NCBI GenBank assembly: GCA_028456385.1
Contig: JALNQF010000011.1
Span: forward strand, 1-64,000
Direction: 5' to 3'
Origin: Ophiosphaerella korrae
Lineage: Eukaryota > Ascomycota > Dothideomycetes > Pleosporales > Phaeosphaeriaceae
DNA: 64,000 nt
Shown: positions 35,601 to 47,279 of the stretch, one piece after another
Layout of the letters: every line of letters starts with the position of its first letter
How positions within the stretch are numbered: position 1 is the stretch's first letter
Notes under the pieces: generated by a model
What the model was told of the DNA's origin: nothing
Databases searched by the model: none
Seen by the model: the letters and a program-made list of their open reading frames with translations, nothing else
Made by a program: the position numbers and the translations under genes

Positions 35601-36970
35601 TCAAACCAAAGATGGCGATTCACCCCGAGAGTCGGTTTTTCTACTTGGCGCCCGACTATCCTTGAGAGCAGCATGGTAATCTGCCTCTGAAGGATCGAGA
35701 TCAGAGTTGAGTGTAGCGAAGGAAGCAGCGTTCATTTCTGTCCGGTTGTTTCGATGAATGAAGGTTCGGATACCTGTCAGAACTGGTTCAGGTATCTTTG
35801 GCAGCTTCATCGTCGGGTTTTTAGGCGTTGTCGTCGACACAGCTTTCTCGCCTGGATCTGCTCGGGCTAGTGCCTGAAAGCGTCTGGTTATCCTATGGAT
35901 AAGTTTATCAACTGGACTACGAGCCGTTGAAACGTTGGGATCATCGGTTGGTTTGACGAACAAAGTTCGAAAGGCGGTGATGGACGCCATCATGACTGCT
36001 ACTGCTCCCTCGGCATGCTGCCAGAAGAATGCCCACGTATCGTCTTCCTTGCCTTGGTGGTGAAAGCCTGCGACTCTAATGATCGCAAATATTACCATTA
36101 CAATGGAGAGGCAGAGGAATATTCCTAGACCGGCTTTTGTAGATTTGCTGAGCTGAGAACCTCTCAAGACGATGATAGGAAGGCTGACGACTAGCAGGTC
36201 GTTAGTTTCTTGAACGATTATAGGATATCAGTACTCACTCATGATATCAGAGAGAATATCGAACGCGGTAATCAATCCGGTAAGCCCAACCGTCTTTTCA
36301 GACGCCACAGTGGAAGTAAAACACCTCACTATTGGGCGTTATTAGCTGGATTATAAGGCTTGTGTCGAGACCACAAACCTGCTTCCAATTCAAAATAAGG
36401 GCATATAATGAATGGCTCGGCTACAACAAAAGCCCAAGTAACCGCGGTGAAGCCGACAATGAACCAGAAATACCAATTCATCTTACGTGACACGTGCCAA
36501 ATGAGTGGCCGCATGAAGGCAAGGAAACATGCCTTCACAGCAAAAATTGTGGTCCATATGAGTGCCAAATACGGGTACACCTTCTTTTGAAGTTTGAGAA
36601 GCTCTCCAAAGTCAGCCAAAATATATGGCAGAAGTCCCGGGACAAACAAGGATGCTGAATGGAGGTACAAGAAGTAAGAGATGCGATAGATTATCCCAGT
36701 ACCTGCGCATAGGCACAGAACCGCAGAGATTAGAAATGCATCGTCCATGCGAAGGCTCTTCTGGTAGACGAGTCGGATAGCGAGGCGGGCTATAAAGCAG
36801 CAAAGCGCCAACCCTGTTAAGACCCCTATAGCAATCTAGGATGGGTTAAACATTGATGCGAGACAAATAATATATAATTCGTGTACCTCAAAATCGCGCC
36901 TATGAATCTGGGTAGACGTTTCGACAACAACCCTGATCTCTTCCGGACTCAACAAAGCGTAGGTACCCAT
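35601..36970 (-). CDS. rhodopsin-domain integral membrane protein (PTH11/SAT4-like)
   Basis: Four exons (36970-36887, 36835-36379, 36328-36239 and 36190-35601) close in phase to 406 residues. Introns are 48-51 bp with GTACAC, GTTTGT and GTGAGT donors, and ACTAAC is visible in the last. The N-terminus is short and extracellular-like. Seven hydrophobic spans are expected: IGVLTGLALCCFIARL, DAFLISAVLCLCAGTGII, a YLALIWTTIFAVKACFLAF segment with flanking acidic loop, WYFWFIVGFTAVTWAFVV, a DILSDIMIVSLPIIVL span and a final IFLCLSIVMVIFAIIRV span among them. The C-terminal tail (about 130 residues) is polar and cytosolic-like. The family is very large in filamentous ascomycetes, and some members sense surface cues. 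The ligand and role are unknown. It is divergent from the P450 gene. Confidence 0.9.
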
Positions 36971-37741
36971 GATTCCACGTGAGCTTGGCAGGTTGCACAG
37001 CAGATGTGAGACAAGATGGCGTGGGGAAAGCAGATCTGTTGCATCTTCAATGCCTAAGTATGCTCTGTTCGCAAGATTGGAGCATGGCTCTTCGCCCCAG
37101 TCTATTGAGAGTTGTGCTAGCAAGAGGCGGTGGCTTCCTACACTAAGGACTTTGAAACCCGTAGATCGGTGGTTTCTGGCAAATAGTGGAGGTTGTCGGG
37201 GACTACTTGTAGAAATGCGCAGCCTCTCGTCATCTTCTTGTGTCATAGGCCCCCAATTTTAGACTTCGGGTGCAAGGGTCGAAGCGCTTGCCATGTTGGC
37301 CCCCAGCTTTGGGTTGTTTCCGCCCCATAACACGCATGGCTCGTACCTGCTTTATCACCCAGGCCTCCATCAACCCGGGGCGTTTTCACGTTTTCAGGTA
37401 TTTGCCGAAGTGCGAGTGCGCGATAGAAAAGGCTATATCCGCAAACCACGTTGCGCTAAGCTTGTTTGACGCTTGGGCGGTGCTGTATCCCAGTTCAGGG
37501 TCAGCCTCGCATCACGACAGGCGATATTACATCTACGTGCCTCAATACAATTATAACCATATTTTTGCACTGCCTCTAGAGGCGCTACGAGCTCATCCCC
37601 TCTTGCGCGTCGCCAGCTAACACCTATGGGACGGTTTTCCCTAACAGTCAAGCAAGTTGGATAAGCTCCCGAACCAAGCGGTCATCTCCCAGTTTCTAAG
37701 AGCACACGCAATCAAATATATGCGCCGAGAAGAAAAACGCA
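36971..37741. promoter_or_regulatory. intergenic region between divergent rhodopsin-domain and P450 genes
   Basis: These 771 bp lie between two start codons pointing away from each other, so both promoters are here. I see no specific binding motif that I can name. Open frames on both strands look random. Confidence 0.45.
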
Positions 37742-39568
37742 ATGTCGGGAACTTACAGCATTGTCGGTTTTCTTCCGCAGGAATCATACTCTTATGGAAT
37801 TATTTTCATCGTTGTCACCATCAGTCTCTCTCTTCGATACATTGTCATACGCAACAGCTTTGTAAGACCTGACAAGCGTGACAATGCAGAACGCTTTCCG
37901 CCCACGGAGCCGTATTTTTTTCCGTTAATAGGAAGCATACCACTGGGCTATGTATTTCGACCAAACGCCTTTGTCTTGAGTCCAAAGTATGTTGTAGAAT
38001 TTCGTAGATACCCTTGTATCCTACTGACTTTTGGTAGGAGTTTTTTTGGGCGATCACATCCAGTCCGGGTCAAAATCTTGACCTATGAATTCTATGTTGT
38101 CCAAGGCGCCGAAAATATAAAAACTGTTTTCAAGAAATCTTGGTCGTGCAATTCAATACCGTTCGTCAAGTTCGCTCTAGGCTACGCTTTTGGTCTGCCT
38201 TCAAAGGCTTTGGCCTTGTATGACAAAGATGATTCTGGTGGGGCTCACGTGCCTCACCCCGGCAGCACTGTGGAGGCGAGGAATCGAATCGATTACCGAG
38301 TTCACCAGTCCATGGTCCGATTTCTTGAAGGAAAGGGCCTCATTCCTTTCTGGAATAGATTTGCCAAGGACATCACGACGAGGCTTCACAGTCTTCAGTC
38401 TCGTTCAAGCACCGATTGGGAACACCATTCAGATCTGATGAGGCTTATTAGCGATGAAGCTACAAGTTCAATCGTAAATGCGCTCTGTGGCCCTCACCTA
38501 CTGCGCTTGAATCCAACCTTCTTACGCGACTATTGGAACTTCGATCGCAACTTGCAAACATACCTTCAAGGTAAGATAATTATGAACAAATAAAACTCCA
38601 AGGCTAACTTGAGTCCCAGGCATCCCGTGGATTTTCGCTCCAAGGGCTTACGCTAGCCGAAAAAAAGTTTTGGATGCTGTCAAGCTCTGGGAAAAGCATG
38701 CTAGAGAACACTACACAGATTCGGCTCTCGACGCCGACGGTGATGATCCATTTTGGGGAAGCAGTTTTTTTCGAGATAGGCAAGATATGTTTCTAGAGAT
38801 GGATGGATTCGATTACGATGCGATTGCGTCTGAAGACTTCGGAGCAATATGGGCGTAAGCTATGATATGATCTGTATCAATACACCCGTGCTAACCATAT
38901 ATAGTGCAAGGAATTCCATCGCTACCATATCCTGGGTCGCTTTCGAACTTTTCCGCGATCCCGAGCTTCTTGCTAAAGTGAGGAGCGAAGTAGAATCCTG
39001 CAGACTGCCTAGTATAAATGGACAGGCCCAATTTGGCATTGACGAATTGCTACGCCAGCCAGTCCTGCAGGCCACCTATGCAGAGACATTGCGCCTTAGG
39101 ATGCACTTCTACATTATTAGAATGCCGGACAAAATCGACATGAATGTTCGAGACTGGATAATTCCAAGGCAAAAAGTGATCGTCACAAGCACTACCTCCG
39201 CCCACATGGACAAGGCTGCATGGAACACGGGTTTCAATAACGAACATCCCGTCGACAAATTTTGGGTCGGACGATTCTTGAAGGAGCCCACGAGCACAAA
39301 CCCGGCCACTACATTTTCGACAAAAGACCTTGAAGGCTCGTGGATCCCATATGGAGGTGGACCTCGAATGTGCCCTGGCAGGCACTTTGCGAAACGCCAG
39401 ATTATGCTCACGACTGCCTTGCTAGTAACTTTGTTTGACTGCGAGATTCTCGAAGCTGGTAAAGATGTGAAGGAGGACATGTCCCTCATGGGGTTCGGCA
39501 GTGGCATATCGCACTCGGCTGCTGCGGTTCCTGCGAAGCTCCGGCGAAGAAGAGCGGAAAAGATATAG
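37742..39568 (+). CDS. cytochrome P450 (CYP7/CYP8-like)
   Basis: A heme monooxygenase, probably ER-anchored by the hydrophobic N-terminus (SYGIIFIVVTISLSLRYIV). Three exons (37742-38570, 38620-38854 and 38905-39568) with introns of 49 and 50 bp close in phase to 575 residues. The heme-binding loop is PYGGGPRMCPGR with ligand C511, and the K-helix ExxR is E415-T-L-R418. The I helix reads WAARNSIATISWVAFEL and lacks the usual acid-Thr oxygen-activation pair. This is reminiscent of CYP8A-type enzymes such as prostacyclin synthase and of related fungal P450s. The substrate is unknown. The neighbouring transporter and membrane protein hint at an accessory metabolic setting, but no synthase is nearby. 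Confidence 0.9.
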
Positions 39569-40124
39569 GACTTGCAACCTCCCTGCCGCGATACCAACAC
39601 CGACTCTACTAAAACTTAAACGACCATCTTAAGCGAACTTGTTGTAAAATACCGTGGATTGGGACCATCGTTAGATCGTGTCTACATAATTGCTCCATCT
39701 CCTTCTATTCTCTCTAATCAAGGCTGTAATAAAATCATAATCCCAATGTGTGTTTTGGGTGCTGTCTATTCACAAACTTATGTACCTCGCTGATGATCAA
39801 GTCGCTGTTCCATGAACATCGAGTTTGTTGAAATAGCGCTGAAGAGCAGCTTAGTTCGCACGGTCAGTCATATCACTCACTTGTCAGATGAGAGCGTTAG
39901 TCATCACCGATACAAGACAACTGGTACATCACATTTCACCCATGCAATGCCAAGAAAGTTGGATTTACACATCGGTTGCTGATACCAATGTTATAACTGT
40001 CGACATGATGTATTTTTCCTCTCGAGACTGAAAATAACTCCAAAGCTGACTAGATCCTATGCTAGCCGCTATCTCTTTCCTAGAGACACCCGCTCAGGGG
40101 CACGGCGTTGTTCAGACTAATACC
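39569..40124. other. intergenic between convergent genes
   Basis: The 556-bp 3'-to-3' gap between the P450 (plus) and the DUF7730-like gene (minus) has nothing recognisable beyond AT-rich terminator-like sequence. Confidence 0.5.
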
Positions 40125-41326
40125 TCAACCGTCATAAACAAACGGAGGATCAAGCCTTGGCTTAAACCCATCACGACGGATTACCTGGAACCAGCCCCTG
40201 TCATTGTACCCTTGATCAAAGGCAAGGAAGACCCTCTGTAGATTCGGTAGAAGTGTCAAGATATTTGCTCCTGGAAGATCATCCGGTAAGAGAAGTTCGG
40301 TGAGTGCGTGGCGCTGCATACGAGAGAGGCGCTGCTCCATAAGGAAATTGACCATGATACTGTGAGAGGCGAAGGCGATGCGGTTGAGCTTGAACGGGAG
40401 CGACGCAGTTTCCGCGTACAATTGACGACAAATACTGTTGAGAAGAGTGAGACCACGAGATTCTTTGACTCTTGCATGTTGGTATGCCCGAAAAGGATTG
40501 GTGGCTTCACTGAAGACTGTGCTCGAGTACTTGAACACTGGAACCATAGTTTTTTTCCCATTAGGGCGAAAGCTATAACCGTATGTAGTATAGTTGATTT
40601 GTATCGTCTGGCCTCCGAGCGCATACTCGTAGATTCGGTTACGGATCTCTCCAGGGAGTCGTAGGAATGGTGAGTTTGCCTGGTTTAGCGACCATCTAGT
40701 TACAGAGAGTTAGCCAATATCTAGGAAAGGCCGGAAAGTGATACATACACCTGATTCTCCTTGGACTTGCTTGATAGCCGGTTTCCCATAAGATCTCTAC
40801 GCAAGGGCGGAGTCTTGTCCGCTTCGTACTTCTTTACCTCATTGTTCTTGCGTATCTTTTTGGTGAATCTTTCCATTCTTAGGAGAGGATTGGTTCGTTG
40901 CTGAGCCTGTTGCTCTGGAGATTCCGCGGGTGGTGTCGGAAGGTAGCTCTGATGGGACTTGTCGCTAGTCCTCTGTAATCTGGACTGATTGTTCATTGTA
41001 TCATCAAAGTTTGCTCGGCTGCCGTAGATGCTGCGTTGGTGGTGATTCATGGGTTTGGGTTTACCTTGTACTACCTTGTCAAACACGGAAAGCTGCTTCT
41101 GTGGAGTTTCAATATCCGCCTCGTCGCTTGGAATGGAGATAGGGCCGCCGAATTGCTTCAGTCCATTCTTGAGAAGCAAGGATGAATTCTGGGGGCATCC
41201 AAGAGCTGGATTGGCTGGAAGACATAGTTCACCGTTTTGTTCGCCTTTGCTGCGTTTGCGATACGCCTTTTGCTCCATCTCTCGGCGTTTTTTACACACC
41301 TGCGAGTACGTTCGTTTTTTATGCAT
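40125..41326 (-). CDS. DUF7730-like / F-box-associated hypothetical protein
   Basis: Two exons (41326-40751 and 40679-40125) join in phase 0 across a 71-bp intron (GTGTAT...AACCAG), giving 376 residues. The N-terminal 190 residues are polar and basic, starting with MHKKRTYSQVCKKRR, and look disordered. The C-terminal domain has the pattern SPFLRLPGEIRNRIYEYAL, later LLNSICRQLYAET, then LPNLQRVFLAF. This is the signature of a very common fungal hypothetical family (DUF7730, F-box-adjacent). The start chosen is M at 41326. The frame remains open up to 41545, so a longer N-terminus or an extra exon is possible. The function is unknown. Confidence 0.75.
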
Positions 41327-42213
41327 GCCGTAGAACTCCTCTGACCCGCCGCAAATGTTAGCAAAGCAGAGGAGGTAATGCGAGGTTGGATCAAGGACTT
41401 GGACATTCGATGTTTGTGGTGAGGGCAAAGATAGTTCGAGCTGTCTTGAGATCGAGCTCCCTACCAATTGCGAATAGTCTAGGTGAACAACGGCGCGTGA
41501 GATAAGCACAGCCAAAGCTATAATAGCACTGTCCTTGTTAGGCAAACGATCTATCGAAATTCACTTTGTGTTGAAGACGATGTTGGTTCGCACTTTCGAC
41601 CCTCACGTGGGGTCAGGCACGGCACGAATGCGGCTAGCGTATGATTGAGTTCTTCACCGGTCTGTGTTACCTCAGCTATGCACGCAAAAAACACAATAGC
41701 CACGTATGTGCGTATATAACTGTGGTTATAGCATGTACGGTAACAACAAAATACCCACCCGGGCTTTACAATATGCCCATGTGGTTTTGTTTCTGCTGGC
41801 ACAAGGTAGTTCTCTGGACCCTCCCTGTGCTGTTGTCGTGATGCTGCTTCAAATTTATCGATTTGGATCCATGGCTTTATTCAATGAAAATTAAAGTATG
41901 GTAGCAGTCTCATGTCTTGTCGAAAGTGCTTTTGTTTGAACACGGACTCCTTCATCTCATATTTGACCTTGTCGCTGTCTCTGTTTTTGAAAAAGCGCGA
42001 CGCAAACGCGACGATCACAACACTAAGCTATTCTACTCCACTCTATTTCACACAATAACACCACAAACTACGCTACGCAACGACAGTTCTACAAACTGCG
42101 AAGTGGCACCGCCATTATCACAACATCTCCTGCCTCGTATCTCAAAGATATCTGAACACTCACCTTGCAACACTCCAGCCGCATGTCAGTTGCGTTCTGA
42201 ATAGAGCGCAGTA
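41327..42213. promoter_or_regulatory. intergenic region between two divergent genes
   Basis: This 887-bp stretch between starts on opposite strands must hold both promoters. The 5' leader of the plus-strand gene is rich in CAC/ACA runs (about 42010-42120). No known element was identified. Confidence 0.4.
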
Positions 42214-43500
42214 ATGTCTTCCGATATTTGGAATACTTTCCCGGACATGCCTCCTGATGCGAAAGGATGGGAGCCCGACCCTGACAACACCCCAAAGCCT
42301 GGTCTATCGCGGTCTTGTCGTGCTCAAAGTAGCTCTGTAGCAACCATGGGAGGATCTACAGCATCGTCATCGTCTAGAGATGCTTCGTACAGCGCACTTG
42401 CGAGTCGTTCAAGTATTGGCCAGTCTCACGAGACACCCAAGCTGTCTGGATCACAGCATGAACAATCTATCATCGCGCATGCCTCGACAAAGGCAGACGT
42501 CTCGGGCGTTGAGAGTGCACAGTTGGCAATGAAGCGTATTGAACGCCTCTTGAATCCCGATTCTATCAACTTTAACAGTCCAGTTACAGGTTCCCCTAAG
42601 CGTACGATGGAAACTCCCGGCTTTTACCTTCAAACACTAACATGACATTTACTCTACCAGCATCTATGAATCGGCTTAGATCTAAATCGCCCAGCCATAC
42701 GCAGGCTATGTTTCCTAATTCTCCCGTAAGGACGTCGGTCGGCAGTGCTTCTAACGGATCGTCCATTCCCAAACAAACTGAATTCCAAAACAACATCGCA
42801 CAACCCCGCAAACAGGAGAATTTACCGAAAGGAACCGGTGAACAGCAACAAGATCCGACCACTCAGGCACATGAGAAGGCTGCAGACCTGCTTAGTGACA
42901 AATTGCTCGCCAGTGAAACAAATATATCCAGCCTTGATCTTAATGATACCAAGAATGTAAGGATATTGGCAAAGATTGAATTCTTTGTGGGCTTACCTTC
43001 AATAGAATAGAACACTTGGGGAAGGCTTGTTGATTGATGACGACTACTGGACACTTGTTGCCACCGTGACGGGTGCTGATAGCTCCGCATCTCACACCCG
43101 CTATCTAAGAGTCGCGTCGGTCCTTGAAATGCAGAAAGATCTTTGGGAACAAGAACTTATAGCGTTGAGCGATGCGGAACTGCACAAGCGCTTCCTAGCC
43201 GTACACTCAGACCACAAACAACTTTGGGAAGCCAAGCTCAGTGTAGACAAAGCTGCCCATAGCGGGCTTCGTAAGAGGGCTACTAACGACAAGGCTATTT
43301 TCAACGAGAGGTACCCTAAAAATGATGCTGGAGACCATCATGGCGATGGCGCAAGGTAAGTATTTCGAGACTACAACAGTTTTGGTCCACACTGACGATT
43401 ACGCAGCTCTGTCAATACAGTTTCGGATCTAATCACCTTCTCACCGAATCCATCTGAGAAGCTCAATGGCCCGCCGAAGTTCGATACCGACGGAGCTTAA
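42214..43500 (+). CDS. hypothetical protein, four exons
   Basis: Exons 42214-42601, 42661-42956, 43006-43355 and 43407-43500 close in phase to 375 residues. The introns are 59, 49 and 51 bp (GTACGA...CCAG with CACTAAC, GTAAGG...ATAG, GTAAGT...GCAG). The first 200 residues are Ser/Pro/Gln-rich and low complexity. The third exon gives a more ordered, helical segment (DDDYWTLVATVTG, then LEMQKDLWEQELIALSDAELHKRF), possibly a short coiled coil. There is no signal peptide or membrane span. I do not recognise the family. The consistent introns make it very likely a real gene. Confidence 0.7.
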
Positions 43501-44672
43501 GCTCCATTGAACTCATGAGCAATTCCACACGATATTGCAGCACTATCGCCCTGGAGCCTCCATACTGTCGGGGGGTTTAACTGGGGTTGGAACAGAATAT
43601 GTAGCCACTGATGGTTATTTGGGATGTAGTATTGGCAGGTCTCTGTTCTCAACCTCACCCCGTACTTTATGGCAGGCAGAATGACATGTGATTAGGGAGG
43701 AAGCTGCACTAAACCTCCAGATTGTTTAACGGCTTCCTCCTTTCACCATTCACACACGCCACGGGAGATAAAAGAATACGTTTCATCCCTTCAAATTTCA
43801 AGATCCAGTGTTTCCAGCTTGCGCATAGTTGCCTTCTACCCCGCAGTGATGCCTTGCCTACCCCAGCGCTAGGGACAGCCGTACCGTATACGAATACGTT
43901 ACATTGTACTCACAGAGGTGAATTAAAAGCTCTCAGTATAACTCAAACGAACCAGATGCATCTCGTTCCATGGCATACAGTATAGTACTCACAGAACAGT
44001 GGCCACTATCGTATAATGATATCATAAATTGCATTAGTTGGGAAGCCCGTCAATCATGCGATCGTCACGAGTAAGGGTCACTGTTCTTCGGCCCCTCGAT
44101 TGCTTGAAGTGTGGGGGATGATAATACATGGTACAGTGGGGAAAGGGAACAACACCGATGCGGGGACGTTGACAGCCTTTTGCTCAGATAGGCTAAATAA
44201 ACGCACCTAACTGCGGAGAAGCGCATTGGCTCTCATTGCACATCTGATGGACCCTTACGAAAATTTCGAGGTGGTGTCTAGCCCGGTGGTCAACCATGGC
44301 TCTCGGTCAGCTGGGGAAGCGATCGTTTAGTAGTGGCGCGCGGACACCCCAGATGGTTACTTCTCATGTTGTTAAGTGCATGAACTAGGAGCGGGCCGTT
44401 ACGAAAGTCCTTTCCCGAAATCTCTATAGCGCTCCGTCTGTGTTCGGAAGGCCGAGATTTGCTTCATATAACACCTGCTCTTTCTCCCCGCTCTTTCTCC
44501 CTGCTCTACATCTCATTCAGCTCGCAGTCAGTGCGGCATTACAACAGCACAACCAGTTCTTTAACCTTCAGGTTGATCCTGAGATATCCAAGCACACTAC
44601 ACACGTACGTGGATGATTCTCCTAGATGCTTCAATGCTTCATATGCTAATGTATCAGGAATCACAGATCACA
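43501..44672. other. intergenic region upstream of the MFS transporter
   Basis: 1.2 kb with no supported gene. The last 250 bp contain CT-rich sequence typical of fungal leaders. Confidence 0.5.
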
Positions 44673-46370
44673 ATGGCCGCACCGAGGCACCTAAGCGACT
44701 CGAGCATCGAGTCTGGGCCTGGAGCCAAAGAGGCCGTCGACGGCAACCGCGCCCCATTGGTTCTGAATGAGGTCAATGCCATCAAGCACACGGCCTACAG
44801 CTTCTCGGCGAAGAAGAAGTGGGCTGTGCTCACTGTTGTAGCTTTGTGCCAGACGAGCATGAGTAGGCCAATTTGAACACCACTGACTAGTCATCACTAA
44901 CCATTGATAGATTACAACGCGGCCGTATACTCCAACAGTATTGGCCATCTCAACAAGGAATACCACCTTGGCGAGAACCACTTCACCAATGCCAGAGCCG
45001 GGATGGCCTGGTTTCTCATCCTATATGGCATAGGCTGTGAGTTGTGGGCGCCGTGGTCGGAGGAGTTCGGCCGCTTTTGGGTGATGCAGTTGTCGCTGGG
45101 CACTGTCAACCTTTGGCAGATCCTCGCTGGTGCCAGTTCTAACTGGCACATGGTCCTCATGTCTCGTCTTCTAGGCGGTCTTTGTTCGGCTGGCGGTTCG
45201 GTCACCCTGGGTATGGTGGCCGACATGTTCGATTCGGAAGAGCAGCAATATGCTGTTCTTTGGGCAAGTTTGTGGTCCTGCCTTGGCTCGGGTAAGTTGC
45301 TATATTGTTTTGTGATTGGAAAATGCTAAGTGTTCACTAGTCATCGGTGGAATTTGTGGTGGCTCGATCGAAGAGTATCTCTCCTGGCGATACAACTTCT
45401 GGATCCAGCTCGGTTTTGGCGCGTTGGTGCAGCTCATCCACTTCGTCTTCGTTCCTGAGACACGATCTACGATCATGCTCAATCGACATGCCAAGAAGAT
45501 CCGTGAGGAGAATGCCAAAGCCCGGGTCACGGGGCCCACTGAAGGCCAGAAGATCGATTGGAAGGACGTCGGTACCATCATGGGCCGCCCATACAAGATG
45601 CTCGTATGCGAACCCATCGTAGGCTTCCTGTCACTACTCTCTGGGTTTAGTGACGCTCTCATCTTTAGCTTCCTCGAGTCCTACGGCTACATCTTCAAGG
45701 ACAGCCGGGGATTTACTCCAAGCCAACTCGGTCTTGCCCTCTTTGCCCTCTTCATCGGATACTGGGTTTCCTGGGGCTCATACCTCCCGGTCATTCGGCG
45801 TCACAACCATCAGCGCAGGGCTGGTAAGGAATTGACCCCGGAGAGCCGTTTATGGTTTCTCCAGTACATCGTTCTAGGCCTCCCTCTTGGTCTTTTCGGT
45901 TCCGCCTTCGTGGTTGGAGGACCTCCTCTCCCGTGGATTGCTCCACTCATCTTTGCGGTCATCATCGGGGCCGCAAACATGAGCATCTACTACGTAAGCT
46001 TTCCGTTCCACCCAACTGAAATAAATTGAGCTAACAAAAATACCAGGCAACGATCGATTACATGGTCGCTGCGTATGGAGGCAAGTACTCAGCATCCGCA
46101 ACTGGTGGCAATGGCTTCTCCCGAGATGTCCTCGCTGGTATCTGCTCCTTCTACACCGGGCCCATGTACCACAGACTGGGGGTAAAAAATGCAACTTGGG
46201 TGCTTTTCTCGCTCTCAGTCGTGGTAACGATCCCAGTTTATGTGATCTACGGGAAGGGGCCTCAGATCAGGGCGCGGAGCAAGTACGCACGGGAGGTTGA
46301 GGAGGAGAGGCAAGCAAATGCGCAAGCGAGACGGACCATGGCTGCGCCCAGTGATGAACTGCATGCATAG
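44673..46370 (+). CDS. MFS transporter, DHA1 (polyamine/drug) type
   Basis: A proton-coupled major-facilitator exporter or importer in the plasma membrane. Four exons (44673-44862, 44911-45291, 45341-45993 and 46047-46370) with introns of 48, 49 and 53 bp close in phase to 515 residues. After a polar N-terminus come the first-span segment KKWAVLTVVALCQTSMNYN and YSNSIGHLNKEY, a conserved region of fungal DHA1 proteins. The loop 2/3 area follows, then SRLLGGLCSAGGSVTLGMVADMF, and VPETRSTIMLNRHAKKIREENA closes the first six-span bundle. The second bundle is present, giving about 12 spans. Substrate cannot be told from sequence; relatives include polyamine and drug exporters. Confidence 0.9.
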
Positions 46371-46820
46371 TTCTTTGGGTATTTATGGGTATTTAGTAAT
46401 TCAGACTAAAGATTTTCAAAGCATCTCGTGATGTTCGATTCGTACAACACGTCTTGCTGAGATCTTTTAGGGTCTCATTTGGCCATCCTGATAGCCGGCT
46501 GCGTGCCAAGGAACGCCGATAAATCTGATAACCAGAATATAGCGTTAGGATAATCACATGATAGTAGCTCATGCGAACTGCCACGCCACTCTTTATTTTG
46601 GAAAATGGAAGTAGCCGCCCAAATTTCTGACTTGGGAGTGACGCGACCAATAACAACGTCTTGTGGTTTTCTTTGAAGCTTGATAACAAACAACATTGTA
46701 GCTTCACCGCTAGGCAGTATAATTTAGAGTTTTGTGAACTACTAACTCTTCAAACTGAAAACAACCTGCGCAACCGCACCTACTACAAGCGAAATCCGAA
46801 TCCTGGGAAGAGAATTCGAA
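46371..46820. other. intergenic, nothing recognised
   Basis: AT-rich 3' flank of the transporter and possible promoter of the small ORF that follows. No motif was identified. Confidence 0.45.
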
Positions 46821-47279
46821 ATGAGTCAGGGGAACTCTTACGAAGGTGTGATATTCGATGTAGAAGAACACATTGGCGATGTATCACCATTTCCAAGCTC
46901 AATAAACAGAACGATTAGTTGCGCTGAGCTCACACAATCGTCATCGGGCTTCTCTGATCCTAGTTTCCTAAATCTGCTCGCTCAGGATCCGATGAAGGGA
47001 GTAGAAAGGTCCTCATCAAAGAAACGGTATACCCGTGCCACTTGCCAACCCTTTCACATATTGGCCGGTGCGGCGAGCAGAGTACGCGTGACGAACAATG
47101 ATCCAACAGCTCCGGATCGCTTCGACGTTGGCCATGTGGCATTTGATAGTAAAGGGACAGGGTGGATTATTCGACAGTGTTACTGCGAGACGGTAGGGTG
47201 CTCTGGCAAGACCTGGAAACGCTTGAATGGGAAGAATAGACTAGACGCTTGGGACCAGGGCAAACCATTTTTAGGATAA
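46821..47279 (+). CDS. small hypothetical protein
   Basis: An intronless frame of 152 residues starting at ATG. The N-terminal third is Ser-rich and acidic. The C-terminal part has a more ordered look (DRFDVGHVAFDSKGTGWIIRQCYCETVGCSGKTWKRLNG, given here as a description of composition: Gly, Cys and aromatic rich). It has no signal peptide, membrane span or known motif. It lies at the border of the gene-poor tract, so it may be lineage-specific or a remnant. Confidence 0.35.
   Translation: MSQGNSYEGVIFDVEEHIGDVSPFPSSINRTISCAELTQSSSGFSDPSFLNLLAQDPMKGVERSSSKKRYTRATCQPFHILAGAASRVRVTNNDPTAPDRFDVGHVAFDSKGTGWIIRQCYCETVGCSGKTWKRLNGKNRLDAWDQGKPFLG

Noticed and set aside
36329..36811. Stand-alone 160-residue membrane protein
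   Set aside because: It is exon 2 of the four-exon rhodopsin-domain gene; the joins to both sides close in phase.
44281..44350. tRNA-like stretch (GCCCGGTGGTCAAC...)
   Set aside because: No B-box GGTTCGA-type sequence at the right distance and no cloverleaf that I could fold by eye.
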